Part shown: positions 11,869 to 22,585 of the stretch, piece by piece
Layout: each line of letters starts with the position of its first letter
How positions within the stretch are numbered: position 1 is the stretch's first letter
The notes under the pieces: generated by a model
What the model was told of the DNA's origin: nothing
The model's database searches: none
What the model saw: only the letters and a program-made list of their open reading frames with translations
Program-made: the position numbers and the translations under genes
Origin: Ciona savignyi
Lineage: Eukaryota > Chordata > Ascidiacea > Phlebobranchia > Cionidae
Assembly (NCBI GenBank): GCA_000149265.1
Contig: CH003396.1
Coordinates: 830,117-894,116 of the forward strand
Direction of reading: 5' to 3'
Length of the DNA stretch: 64,000 nt

Positions 11869-13585
11869 GGAAAACTGAAACGCCGTTTTTGACACCAAAT
11901 GGGATTCGGGTAAATTCATACAACTCCCCGTTAGCTTCGAATCCTGTGTATTTGAACTCAGATTGGATAATCGGAATCTGGTGGTATGCACTTTTCAGAT
12001 CAAAGGTGCTAAAGACGCTATAGCTAGCCAGCTCGTTGACCATATCATCTATCCGGGGAAGCGGATAAGCATCTAATTCCGTATATATATTAATAGTTTG
12101 TGAATAGTCTATGCACAAACGATTCTTGTGACGATTTGATGTATCTTTAACAACCACCACCTGTGCCCGCCATGGAGATGAACTCGGTTGAATAATTCCT
12201 TCTTTCAGTAACTTGTCGATGTTTTCCTTAATGAATGCTTTGTCTTCCGCACTGAAACGTCGAGATTTTGTAGCGATTGGCTTGATCTGAGGTAAAAGAT
12301 TTGAAAATAATGAAGCTTCTTTGGTTATTGCGGCTGTGAGCGCACACATTTGGTTACTTGGCACTACCAAATCGGATAACTGACCACCCAATTCAAAAAT
12401 CAAGCGTTCATGCTGACTTTGGAAATCGAGCCCGAGGATTACGTCACTACAGAGATCATTAAAAACATTTAACTTTGTTGATATATATTCAACATCCTTG
12501 ATGGCGACGTTAACCAGGCAGAATCCACTAGATTTGATTTTTATAGCAGATGACGCCATTTGTATCTGGTGAGTGGATGGGTAGACATTCAGCTTTAGTT
12601 TTGAAAGTAATGACGAATTGATGTAACTTTCAGAACTTCCGGAGTCGATCAATGCGGTAAGACTATTACCGTTAACCGAAACCTTCAGAGATGCTTTTAG
12701 TAAGCTAGCTGGACATGCGGCAGCAGTTGAACACAAAGACGGGGAGCATAAAGGCAAGGCTGCAGCTGAATGATCAGTTATTCTTGGATGTCTATTATTT
12801 ACAAGTGCCTGGGTAGAACGACACACAGGCGAAAAATGTCCACTCTTTCCACACGAATGACAGATAGCATTACGAGCCGGGCAGCGTCTGCGGTCATGAT
12901 AAGGATTACCGCAAAAGTAACACTTTCTCGACCTGGATATTGCACCCAAGGCCTCCGACCTCAAAATAGTTTTAGAATCAAAGGTATTTTTGTCTGGGGG
13001 TGCTGCAGCCGCCACATCCCTACGAGGCAGATAGGCAGCAGAGTGTTCTTGTGCCATAGACAATGAACTAGCTACGTCGAATGCTTGTTCCAGCGCCAAT
13101 TCTTGGTTTTCTAACAGTCGCTGGCGGATTTGATGGGAATTTAGCCCATTTATGAATGCATCGCGCACTAGCTCCCTTCGGTACTCTTCCGCCGTAACAT
13201 CTTTGAAACCACAGTCTTTGCTGAGGAGATGTAATGTTTGCAAAAAATCCCGCAGAGACTCCTCTGATTTTTGCGTGCGTGTTGCTAGCAGATGGCGGGC
13301 AAAAATAATGTTCGGAGATTTTATGTAGATGCTTTTGAGTTTTGCAATTGCATCGTCATATGTTGTACAATCTTCTATGCACTCATACACATCCGCACTG
13401 ACATACGCGATCAATGTCGTCAGCTTATTCAGAGGTTCTAGGTTTTGCGCTCCTGCCAGCCGCGAACATTTTTCTAGAAAGTCTGAGAAGACTTTCAACC
13501 AGTGCTTCAGCTGCTTTGCTGCCTTCGGTGAGTTTGGGTTTGCATCAAACCGCATAGGTTTCAGTACGTCGGGTAATGAAGACAT
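11831..13585 (-). CDS. Retrotransposon gag-protease-RT (584 codons, truncated by frame break)
   Basis: ATG at 13585. Gag capsid-like region in about the first 200 residues; two CCHC zinc knuckles at residues 222-235 and 242-255; aspartic protease with 'LIDSGSS' near 312; reverse transcriptase N-terminal half from about 430, including 'LCIDYSQTIN', 'FSTFDLKSAYHQI' and 'IPFGVKN'. The frame ends 12 residues after 'FQRK' because of an apparent one-base loss in the A/T run near 11858-11866. No canonical slippery heptamer in the right phase is seen, so the break looks mutational. The product would lack the RT active site. Confidence 0.95.
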   Translation of the reverse strand: MSSLPDVLKPMRFDANPNSPKAAKQLKHWLKVFSDFLEKCSRLAGAQNLEPLNKLTTLIAYVSADVYECIEDCTTYDDAIAKLKSIYIKSPNIIFARHLLATRTQKSEESLRDFLQTLHLLSKDCGFKDVTAEEYRRELVRDAFINGLNSHQIRQRLLENQELALEQAFDVASSLSMAQEHSAAYLPRRDVAAAAPPDKNTFDSKTILRSEALGAISRSRKCYFCGNPYHDRRRCPARNAICHSCGKSGHFSPVCRSTQALVNNRHPRITDHSAAALPLCSPSLCSTAAACPASLLKASLKVSVNGNSLTALIDSGSSESYINSSLLSKLKLNVYPSTHQIQMASSAIKIKSSGFCLVNVAIKDVEYISTKLNVFNDLCSDVILGLDFQSQHERLIFELGGQLSDLVVPSNQMCALTAAITKEASLFSNLLPQIKPIATKSRRFSAEDKAFIKENIDKLLKEGIIQPSSSPWRAQVVVVKDTSNRHKNRLCIDYSQTINIYTELDAYPLPRIDDMVNELASYSVFSTFDLKSAYHQIPIIQSEFKYTGFEANGELYEFTRIPFGVKNGVSVFQRKFQSLFKKKT

Positions 13586-13613
13586 TCCCGGTAGAGTTAT
13601 AATTTTGTTTAAT

Positions 13614-13858
13614 TGAAATGATTTCGTAGTTGTAAATCATTAACTTTATTATAAGCTTAAACGAAATTATAACGAAACATAACATCTGCAATAAAGAAAT
13701 AAGTACAAATAAGTGCGAACATAAATAAGTCACCATGCTAACACAATCGAGCTGACTGCAGGTTAGAAGTCGCACAGCACAACATAAAGGGAAAAAAAGC
13801 AAGGCGTGTAATTAACGTGAGCGCGCAGCGGCAATGTTAATTATTACAATTCACGTCA
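13614..13858 (-). repeat. LTR (5' LTR in element sense)
   Basis: About 245 bp, nearly identical to 9795-10037. Expected to hold the element's promoter for minus-strand transcription; no convincing TATA box was singled out. Confidence 0.95.
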
Positions 13859-13863
13859 AACGG
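13859..13863. repeat. Target-site duplication AACGG, right copy
   Basis: Matches 9790-9794; removing the interval between restores a continuous E2 repeat unit ('cttgaacgg' + 'ctgttccaatt'). Confidence 0.9.
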
Positions 13864-14990
13864 CTGTTCCAATTTGAATCAGATTTGATGGAATGTAAGT
13901 ACATTACTTACTGATATAGCAATTAGAAGAAATAAAAAAATACCCGGGGAAATACCCAAAAAAATAAGAATATGTTCTTAAATCATGATTGTGACAGGCA
14001 TACCATGTCGCCCCGAAATCTACCAAAAGGAGTAATGGAATCGCAGTAAAAATTTGTATTTTGTTAGACAACATGGTCTAGATAAGCAGAAATTAAAATT
14101 TTGGGTGATTAATCTATGGGAATTCCCCCGGGACGTTAAAAACTAAAACGGTATTTATTTCTAAAAAAAATATCTTTTTTAGGCATAGCGCTTGAACAAC
14201 TGCTCCAATTTTAATCAGATTTGATAGAATGTAAGGGCATTAGTCTTTGATTTAACACCTAGAAGAAATAAAAAAATACCTGGGGAAATACCCTAAAAAA
14301 TAAGATTTTTCCCTCAAATCATAATTGTGACAGGCATGCCATTTCGCCTCGACATCTACCAAAAGCAGTAATATAATTGCTATAAAAATTGTGGTTTGTT
14401 TGACAATATGGTTAAGATATGCAGAATCCAAAATGTTGGGTGATAAATCCAGGGAAATTCCCCGGGAACGTTAAAAACCAAAACGGAATTTTTTTTAAAA
14501 AAAATAGCTTTTTTTTGGTATAGCGCTAGAACGGCCGCTGCATTTTTTATTAGATTTGGTGAAATGTTAGTGCCTTAACCACTAATTTAACACTTAAAAG
14601 GAATAAAAAAAATATTTAGGGAAATATCCCAAAAAATAAGATTTTGTTCTAAAATCATGATTGTGACAGGTATGCCATGTCGCACCGACATCTACCAAGA
14701 GAAGTAATGGAATCGCAATAAAAAAAATTCGTTTATTAGAACAACATGGTTTATATATGCAGAAATTAAAATTTTAGGTGATAAATCCAGGGGAATTCTC
14801 CTAAGACGTAAAAAACCAAAACGGTATTGTTTTCCAAATAAAAACTTTTTTGAACATGGCGCTTGAACGGCTGCTCCAATTTGAATCAGATTTGATGGAA
14901 TGTAAAGAAATAAAAAAATTACCTTGAAAAATTTCATAAAAATAAGATTTAGTTCTCAAATGATGATTCTGACAGAATTTCCCGATGCCA
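13864..14990 (+). repeat. Tandem ~336 bp repeat array in E2
   Basis: Three units plus a shortened fourth. Each has an 'aggcatagcgcttgaac' block, an 'agaaataaaaaaatacc' block, 'gtgacaggcat', 'cgacatctacc' and a 'gaattcccc' block. The fourth lacks about 30 bp before 'gaaataaaaaaatt'. Confidence 0.85.
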
Positions 14991-15189
14991 TGAAAAACTA
15001 AATCGGGTTGTTTTGGTTTGGTTTAATAACTATGGGACCCATGCGTTTATGCTTGCAGAAACAAAGTACATACTCGGTTTATAAGATACAAATTGTGGTT
15101 ACAAGGGACCCTGTAGCATCAATATATGGCATACGACATGTGTTTTACAAATAGTGTTGGTTAAACACGTGGTTGACACTCTCTAGTTA

Positions 15190-16342
15190 TTATTATTATT
15201 GTATTGTATAGAATAGATTGTTTTCGATGTCCAAACTGTCTGTGATGGTTAACTGATTGAAGGTACGTGTTATGAAACCCGATTTTCCTTGCAAAGCAAG
15301 GCAGTTTTAAAATGTGTCATCACGTATTGCAATGTGTGGCCTTTACCGCTGTTTTTGTCATTAAGATGGTGTTAACAACTGTATTATATAAGCTGGGATT
15401 TGCTTGTACAAAATAGAATGCTTATTAAGACTATCACTGGCCCAGAGTACAAGGGTAGAGTGATTAAGATTGAAAACAAGACGTATTGGTTGCCTAAGGT
15501 TACTTCGTTATTGTTATTTGGACAATCAGTCGTATTAAAATGAATAAAAGTCGAACTTTCCGGTTTTACCATTTGTGACGAAATCATTTTATATCATCGG
15601 CATCAGAGATACAGCTATTGGACTGAAAGCAGAATAGCGTGCCAAAGAGGAGTCGAAAGATACTGCGGATAGCTTCAATTGTTTGGCACCACATAAGATT
15701 ATCTTTGTAAATTAAGAGTTAAAACTTTTCTGGCGCTAAATAATCGTGTTGAGATAGGATATTCTTGTTTTATTTTTATTTTGAATGTAAATTAGAGGGA
15801 GCGTTAACACACGGGTAATCGTCAGATTACTCCTTTCGATTCAGACAATGTCTGCTAAGGAGACAACCGACAAGCTAGCGACCAGTTTCGTTTCTGCATC
15901 CCAACTACTGAAATACGACGCACTGTACTACAAATCTAATCGGTGGGTTATAACACTTTACCAATCACGTAATTTACAAATGTTTTCACATAAGTAACCT
16001 CGCACCGCTGTCAGGTAACCGGAGCTATTGCATTGTGTTGTAAGTAGAAGCTGTGTGGTATTGAGTTTGGTCTACTTACATAGGGGACGATACACGATAC
16101 CAGAATCTGTTTAGGATTGACCTCCTTTTAATGACGACGAATCTTTTTTTTGGTGCAAAGGTGCTATAGAGTTTAAACAATAGTATTGGTTTTCGTTCTT
16201 TCAGTTTTAGCACAACTCTTAACTTGACTGGATTATGTAATCACAAACGCATTGATATTTTAAATAGGCATAGAAACACTTGTTATTGTGATTTAAAGAA
16301 CTTAAGCCTATGAACATTATTAGTGGGGCTAATTTCTTAGTA
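15190..16342. other. Spacer with a decayed SINE
   Basis: Minus-strand SINE with internal deletion at about 15755-15925 ('gataggatattc', 'gttaacacacgggtaatcgt', 'aaccgacaagctagcgacca'). A second SINE-like fragment lies around 15940-16040. Nothing else recognised. Confidence 0.5.
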
Positions 16343-16706
16343 CAGTAGGCGCCGCTTAATATGACCACCTTGGGACCAGACCATTTTGATCATGATATCT
16401 GAATGGTCATAAAAACCGAAGTCACCCTAACCGCGCCTGAATCGACGCTGTAAGCCACATGAAGTCCACATACCGTCAAATTCATCGTTTAACCAAACTC
16501 ATAGGGTGACGTTTGTGGTAAACAAACCACAGAACTGAAACAGAACAAATGACGGTAAAACTAAGTATTGTACAGTGTGTAACAATAAATACAAGCGTTG
16601 GTACAGCATAATCAAGCTAAAAACAGTACTGAGTTAGTAAATTACGTCATAGCGATAAGAAGCGGCTAGTCATATTATCCGTGTTCATAATAGGCGACGT
16701 CTACTG
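16343..16706. mobile_element. pogo/Tc1-like MITE
   Basis: Imperfect terminal inverted repeats of ~27 bp: left begins 'cagtaggcgccgcttaatat', right (reverse complement) begins 'cagtagacgtcgcctattat'. It is flanked on both sides by TA, the target of Tc1/mariner/pogo transposases, and the CAGTAG start is typical of pogo-like elements. 364 bp, no coding capacity. Confidence 0.8.
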
Positions 16707-17273
16707 TATATGGTTGAGTTTATTAATACAAAGTTTTATTGTCATTAAAAACGTATTGCCATACGTCAAAGACGTTTAGTTTATATTTTCGGCATTCTCA
16801 ATATTACCTAACGATAATCTCCTTAGTCACAATACTACACACAAAGTGTTGACGATACTTGACTCTTAGAAACAGTAAAAGGAACTTTTGCCGATTGGGT
16901 GAATGCGGAACTACATACGGAAAACACCTTATTTAAATATAACTTTGTCAGAGGCAAACCAACATTTGATTCCCCTTTTAGCTGGCGTAACAGCGACTAC
17001 ACAGAAAACCTTTGTCCCGTGCAAGTTTGTGTGCCTTGTTCCGCCCGTTTGCCTCACCAAGCGAAACCTTTGTTTCCCCCATTCGATAAAAGGAACTAAA
17101 ATTTGAGCGATACCAGATTCTCCACACAAGTGGAAAACACCCCCATGTGAAACTAGTTTCTCTATTCTGTAAAATCAATGGCAATAAGAAAATAAAATTT
17201 ATTTTTGGCATACTGAATTCGGGTAATTAACCCTCAAAGGGAAGTTATAAATCTACAATCGTACACCCTTTAT

Positions 17274-17360
17274 ATTAAAATTTATTAAAAAGAGTGTGTA
17301 AACTCCATACATATTAAAATTTATATTAAAATTTATTAAAAAGAGTGTGTAAACTCCATA
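17274..17360. repeat. Local duplication just past the TNF ligand stop
   Basis: 'tattaaaatttattaaaaag' plus 'agtgtgtaaactccatac' occurs twice, about 52 bp apart. The copy nearer the gene supplies a minus-strand AATAAA (17332-17337) about 29 bases past the stop. Confidence 0.7.
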
Positions 17361-17365
17361 CAAAT

Positions 17366-19251
17366 CTACAGCATAAAAAGCCCAAAATAAGTCTCGCTTT
17401 TCGCCCATCCAACCGCGATATACGGTGGCATGTGGTAGTACACCTGCAGCTGGTCTTTTTGGTCGAGTTTAAATATTCCCATCGAATGCAACGTAGTGAA
17501 GCCAACTGTTGTTTCATTGTGGTGTGCATATCTGTTTCTGCTGTGGCCACATTTGACGTCGCAGTTTCGGGTTTCGCTGCTTTTCATCAAGGTTCGACGG
17601 CGCCCATTACTTGCTGCTGCCTCTACCTCGTGACTAATGGTGCATCTGCCTCTACAAATTGGGGCTGCAGTTTTATTTTATTCCTCCCCAAAATAAGTCA
17701 TTGTGTCTTTAGATTGTACTTATTCGTATGTACAAACCAGCATACCTGGGCATTGCTGTTTCGTTTGAGTCCTTTTTGGGGATAAACGTTGTGTGCGCAT
17801 ATACCACATATTTCCCAGTGTGCTTGATGATCAAACCAGATTCGTTCTTATATTCTACATCACATAGGAAACAGAAACCAGCACCTCGTTGATTGGACCA
17901 GGACAAGAGTCGAGATCGACCTGAGAGGATCATGATTACTCCGGAGGATGTTAAAATGAAAGAGATTCTTATAACACGAGGATTGGGTTACTGAAACTGA
18001 ACATATTATATTATGTTTGATAAGATTAAAACATTTATATAGTTTAGTCCAATTATTACTCCTTAGTCGACATTTATTATTGTAAAGACTTAGTCGACAT
18101 TTATTATTGTATTATTGTGATTTATTAACGGCTGGCGGTTGGTTTAAAACCCAGATCCATGAATAATACAAAAGAAGCGTTATAACATCCACAACCATAT
18201 ACGTACCGTTTTGCGGAGGTCCATTTGTTAGGAAACTTGTCAAATATGCGCCTGGCCTTGGCGGGCTTTCAATGATTTCTTCAAGTTTTTGTATTTCTGT
18301 GAGTTAAATTGAAAATATGAAATACTGTGTGACTGCAATTAACTATACAACAATAAGTAACATAAAGCAACACTGCAAAATATTGGGCAACACTAGACAA
18401 CAATATGCAAGATTGCAGCAATGGTTCACACTGGGATAACCTGGGCTCCATTAGGCAGCACTGCGCATAGAAGGCGACACTTTGTATATTTGTTTACTTA
18501 CTTGAGTTTACAATCTCGTGTCTCCTGGATGATCGACCGTGTCTTTTTTTGTGTGACTGATGATTGTACGCTTTGCTTATTATCTGCAACCATTGCATTT
18601 ACGTTTTTTAATTTCTTTTGATAACTAGCTTAATTTAAAAATTATGAGTTTATTCCTAATTACCGCCAAGCTTTCTTTTTCGTCAATCAGGTTAACTGGT
18701 GTTGAGTTTTTTGGCGTTTTAACCTGGTTCCACACACATTGCTTGTTCCCACCGATTCTACAATCATTGTTGATATTGTTTAATAAAAAAATGCTTCGCT
18801 ACATTAACTTGGGCGGGTCGCTCTATTGAAGCACCGTTCGTGAGCCGATAGGGCTCTGGATCGAAGCCGGCTGTTGGTTAGTCAGTAAAAATACTCTTAC
18901 ATGATGAAGCATGTTGCAATCGGTCCGGTAACCCGAGGCTGGGCATGAAATATTCTGACGATTGTAGTTTTTAAACGACACTAGGAATAAACACACACAA
19001 AAAAAGGATATTTGTGTTAATTTTAATTGTATTAGTTGTTATTCCCACCTTGAATCCATGCATTCATCGCATAAAGAAAGCAATTCCAATCCCAAGCAAC
19101 AATTCATGCAGAAGACCTCATCGCTCAAATTATCAGAAATATCTTTTTTAGTTTCTAGGATTTGGTTCAATTTGATTCCAATCGGAACATACAGACCACA
19201 ATGCACAATAAGCAGTACTGTGCATAGAGCTGCGTACTTTAACTCAGTCAT
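17366..19251 (-). CDS. TNF-superfamily ligand, type II membrane protein
   Basis: TNF ligands are trimeric extracellular signals that engage TNF receptors. The C-terminal TNF homology domain is clear in three phase-consistent exons: 18207-18296, 17746-17920, 17366-17651. It contains 'LLSWSNQRGAGF', 'LIIKHTGKYVVYAHTTF', 'CTISHEVE', 'MGIFKLDQKDQLQVY' and the terminal 'ETYFGLFML', which match the A, C-D and H strands of Fas ligand/TRAIL-like proteins. Upstream, 19049-19251 encodes an ATG, a short cytoplasmic start and one hydrophobic segment ('YAALCTVLLIVHCGLYVPIG') followed by a Cys-rich stalk, as expected for a signal anchor. A possible stalk exon at 18502-18583 has a good donor, but its phase does not join the TM exon's best donor, so the stalk is unresolved. 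A polyA signal lies close behind the stop. Confidence 0.85.
18502..18583 (-). CDS. Possible stalk exon of the TNF ligand gene
   Basis: Bounded by an AG acceptor and a strong GTAAGT donor. In the only frame that joins the next exon it encodes a basic stretch ('SHKKRHGRSSRRHE') with furin-like Arg-x-x-Arg spacing, as in shed TNF ligands. It must start in phase 0, which does not fit the best donor (phase 2) of the TM exon at 19049. Confidence 0.35.
18810..19000 (+). repeat. Decayed SINE
   Basis: 'gttggttagtcagtaaaaat' and 'ggtccggtaacccgag.ctgggc' preserve the order of the SINE body; it lies in an intron of the TNF ligand gene. Confidence 0.45.
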
Positions 19252-19649
19252 TTTGAAGTTTTGCACAGTTTGCAAGTAAAGTTAACTTTCCTCTAAATCA
19301 ATCTTTTAAAATAAATTTAAAAAAATCTCTTTTAGCAATTACATAGCATTTACTTTCCGTTGCGCCAACGTAATAAACAAAACTTGTATTTAAATGCTGA
19401 CTTTTGGAAAACCCCATACGCTATATAGGTTTGACACGCCAGCTATTTATATTCGAACAAATATTGACTTTGTAATTGGAACACCAACAATAGTCACTTT
19501 AGCTATACAATTAAGCATAAGAAAGTACCTATCACGTAAATCCAGTCGTAAATCCAGGTTTTATATGTCATAATATCTAATATAACTGCGATTTCAATAC
19601 GTTTGTTCTTTTTTTTTATAATTTCTTCTTTCTGTTTTTTTATCTTATT

Positions 19650-19757
19650 TTAGCCGAGATAAGTTTCGAACTCGTACTAGGTTCATCAACCGTTTTTTTT
19701 ATATAATTTAATATATGTAACAGTTGCGTTAACCATTTAGCCACACGACCGTACAAA
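19650..19757 (-). repeat. tRNA-Ser-like SINE fragment
   Basis: On the minus strand it reads 'tacggtcgtgtggctaaatg', a tRNA-like head with box A, then 'aacggttgatgaacc' and 'gagttcgaaactt' (box B-like). Same family as 58945-59045. Confidence 0.6.
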
Positions 19758-19904
19758 TTCTTTTTAATTTTAAAGTTGTTTAAGCTTGTATAGCGTTTGA
19801 AACCTTCTGTCGGTTAACACGGCTATTTTTTGCAGTATTTTGCATATATTTAAGAAGTCCCTTTAGTTTTAAATAAACACTGTGATCCATTACGCCCATG
19901 ACTC

Positions 19905-20030
19905 GATAGGATAGGGTTCTCATTTTTATCCTTACATTACCTCGATATTACGACTGGTATCGAACCAAATACCGTTCGCCTGCCAGATTAACGACGCACT
20001 TACCGATTGGACTAACCGGCCGAATTAGAG
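19905..20030 (-). repeat. tRNA-derived SINE head, third type
   Basis: On the minus strand 'cggccggttagtccaatcgg' is box A-like and 'ggttcgataccagtcg' is box B-like, spaced as in a tRNA. It is followed by a GGATA/TATCC-like tail near 19911. Confidence 0.5.
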
Positions 20031-20376
20031 ATTTAATTTTATTTTTCCAACTAAGTTACCTCAAATTCATAGCCCACCAATTTAAACACGTCGACCCTTT
20101 TATTTCATAATCTAAATCGACCGGCCGGTTGAAACGCTTTAAATACGATCTTTTTTGTCGTTTTATAATTCATTGCGCCAGCTGCTAGGCTTGTTTTCTG
20201 ACTAAAATTAAATGACAGCGGAATAGTTATGTACGTGCCAGACATACATTTTTTTAAATGCTTGAAACTCGATCAGCTTGACAACCACTGAGACGACGTT
20301 CCGCTTCTCTTGTCACGTAGTTCCGCTTTCGTCGTGATAGTAAACAAGTTCCGCTTTTTATATTTAGTGTCTACAA

Positions 20377-20603
20377 CAGGGATGTCCAACCTTTTGTTGT
20401 AGTGGGCCGCATTGTCACTTGAAATAATTCAATGGGCCGCAGAACCTATTAAATTTTAAGAAAAATGGGTACAAAAAGAAACAATTAAAATCCATCACAT
20501 TTAATTTAGGCTAAGATTCAAAGTTCAAAATACTACTTGGAGTGAAAATGACTAGCGGGCCGCACAAAAATCGCACAACCGCTCGCCAGGTTGGACAACC
20601 CTG
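20377..20603. mobile_element. hAT-type MITE (227 bp)
   Basis: Terminal inverted repeats 'cagggatgtccaacct' and, on the opposite strand, 'cagggttgtccaacct'. Subterminal 'gggccgca' blocks, common in hAT elements, occur near both ends. Candidate 8 bp target duplication GTCTACAA / GTCTAGGT (5 of 8 match). No coding capacity. Confidence 0.85.
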
Positions 20604-21118
20604 GTCTAGGTCCGCTTTAGTCTGAAGTGAAGCAGACAAAAGATGTAATCGATACGAAATCTATGGTCGATACTAAGAACCAAAGCCGATTTAATAAAGG
20701 CGTGTATTTAACCCCGTTTAATTTCACTTTAGTTTTGACAAAGTGTTGTTAATGTTGACAAAAAAGTTGATATTTCAATCACAATCACTTTCCCCCTGTA
20801 AACGTTATACGATTCGTTTCTTTTTTGTTTGTTTTAGAATTCTTGTTTGGTACAAACTTATGTAAACTACCTTAAATTAAAATTACCCAGATTACCCTGA
20901 GAAATACTCCAACTTTAAATATGCATAACCAATCATAAATACACTACTGTTATGCGCATAAAATATCTTGAACTTTAAATTTAAATTAATTATTTAAGGA
21001 ATATGAATACGAATAAAAATATTTGTACTGTTTATACTCTATTCCAGGAAATCCCTATGCACATTTAATTTTACTAAAACTAGTAAATTGTTTCATTTAC
21101 GCTTCATAAAATGAAAGA

Positions 21119-21200
21119 AACAAGAAAGTGTCAACCACATGTGAACCGCTCTAATATTTTTAAAACTACTTTAGAGTACCCGATATATTTTTTAATATGA
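21119..21200 (-). repeat. E1-family terminal fragment
   Basis: 'agtgtcaaccacatgtgaacc' matches the CTAG-proximal terminus of E1 (774-795). Confidence 0.5.
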
Positions 21201-21821
21201 CGAAAAATTGGGTATTGAGTTTCAGCTCTTTTATACGTGTAAGAGTATTGTATTTATGACTTATTATACGTATATTTTGGGGGTTCTCGGGGTTAACGGT
21301 TTCATTTTATTCTTGTTATGTTTTGCTGATTAGTGTAGTACATATTTAAACTATTTAGAAATTTAAAGTAATTTTTTTTACTCTTTTATTTACATAATTT
21401 CGAATAGCGGAATTAAAACGTGGTTGAAACCTCAAGTCAAGTGTACTATATCAATGAAAATTAAACTGAGTGGATAAACAAAGATAAGTGTAAAGCGACG
21501 GCGACAAAGGTGCATACACAAAATTAACCTCTTCATGGCAGTCATTAACCTCTTATACGCAAATCACCTTGAAGGTAAATATCGAAGTCCATTGTAATTG
21601 CTGCAAACTCACCTTTTAAGGTGGTTGCAGCATTCAATTTCATGTTATTATTATTCAGGTTTTAAAAATAATATAAAACGTTAATTTTTATTGCCGTTAC
21701 AAATACTGTAAATTTTATTATATTTTTGGCAATGATGTATTATAATTACTTATACAGTTAATATTTTGTTCCCGTGGTTACAAGGGGAAGGTAGAGTACG
21801 TTTGATCTCCTAAATAAAACT

Positions 21822-22230
21822 AGATAGTGTCAACCACGTGTAACACCTATCACTATTTATAAAACACATTTTGTATGCTATATATTCATGCAAGCAGGGT
21901 CCCTAATCACAATTTGTATTTTATACACCGAGTATGTAGTTTGTTTTTGCAAGCATAAACGTATGGGTAGTTAGTTTTAAAACCATACTTTTTTCCATGT
22001 GTAGTTAAAAAAAGAAAATTCGTGTTTTATTTACGAACATTTTACCTCAAATGTTTTAAATTAAAGCCTTTTGTCACCCGCTGTAGTGAAATAAAGTTAA
22101 ATTCCGAAAGAGAGAAATCCCCTGGGTATATTACATTCCTGATTTTACTTTTCTGGACAATGTTATCTAACAATTATTAAAGATGCAATAAGAGTTTACG
22201 ATTCCTTGTTTCAGTATCGAGGCGACATTA
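21822..22230 (-). mobile_element. Truncated E1-family copy
   Basis: 'ctagatagtgtcaaccacgt' start, then the same ordered blocks as 767-1320, including 'ttgcaagcataaacgtatggg' and 'gctgtagtgaaat'. Read on minus it ends CTAG followed by T, as do E1 and E2. The tandem units and opposite end are missing. Confidence 0.7.
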
Positions 22231-22261
22231 TTCCACCGTTGGCGCAATGTCAGTGGCTTGG

Positions 22262-22585
22262 CCCACAACCGAGCAAGCAATGTCCGGCCCGTTGGTCTAA
22301 CGGTTAAGTGCGTCGCCTTTCAATCGAAAGGTTGCAGGTGCGAAACTGGTCGCTAGCTAGTCGGTTGTGTCCTTGGGCAAGGCACTTTACGGACATTGCC
22401 TGAACCCAGCGGATTAATGGGTTCTACCAAATTGAAGGAATGTGTCTATCATATACAACACACTGCAATAGCTCCGGTAACCCGACGATGGGCGCGAGGT
22501 GATCTGACGATTGTCCGTGTGTTAACCCCCTTGGTTTTCCCATTTACGGGGATAAAGATGAATATTCTATCCTATCCTAACCGAG
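22262..22585 (+). repeat. Full-length tRNA-derived SINE
   Basis: Best copy of the main SINE. The tRNA-like head has box A 'ttggtctaacggttaag' and box B-like 'ggttgcaggtgcgaaac'. The body runs 'ggtcgctagctagtcggttg', 'gaacccagcggattaatggg', 'aacacactgcaatagctccg', and the tail ends in TATCC repeats. Pol III promoter boxes are inferred from sequence. It resembles the composite SINEs reported from Ciona, but the family name was not verified. Confidence 0.9.

Larger units (their letters stand above)
9795..13858 (-). mobile_element. Ty3/gypsy-type LTR retrotransposon
   Basis: Complete 4.06 kb element: two ~244 bp LTRs, 5 bp target duplication, polypurine tract, and gag, protease, reverse transcriptase, RNase H and integrase in gypsy order on the minus strand. 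The first ATG is only about 28 bases inside the 5' LTR, leaving little room for a leader; no standard primer-binding site was recognised there. A single frame break inside reverse transcriptase separates two long ORFs. No envelope gene. It is inserted in repeat element E2, so it is younger than that copy. Confidence 0.96.
9486..15186 (+). mobile_element. Helitron-like element E2 (~1.63 kb) split by an LTR retrotransposon
   Basis: Segment 9486-9794 continues at 13864-15186 once the retrotransposon and one copy of its AACGG target site are removed. It opens with 'tattatgggtcccattt', contains about three tandem units ('gtgacaggcat' blocks at 13991, 14327 and 14663, so ~336 bp period), and ends 'gttgacactctctag' followed by T at 15187. 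The last ~155 bp match 767-920 in inverted orientation. It has no protein of its own. Confidence 0.7.

Noticed and set aside
13864-14990. CRISPR-like array
   Set aside because: Units are ~336 bp with no short conserved repeat/unique spacer pattern, and the genome is eukaryotic.
767-15188. A single 14.4 kb transposon (Polinton-like) with long terminal inverted repeats carrying the caspase gene
   Set aside because: The inverted ends are explained by two complete ~1.65 kb copies of one repeat in opposite orientation. No polymerase B, integrase, ATPase or capsid gene lies between, and the flanks show no 6 bp duplication.
17345-17785. 146-codon plus-strand ORF
   Set aside because: It is the antisense shadow of the TNF ligand exons, which have clear domain matches on the minus strand.
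22290-22345. Functional tRNA gene
   Set aside because: Box A and box B are present but acceptor and anticodon arms do not pair; the segment is the head of a SINE with many copies.
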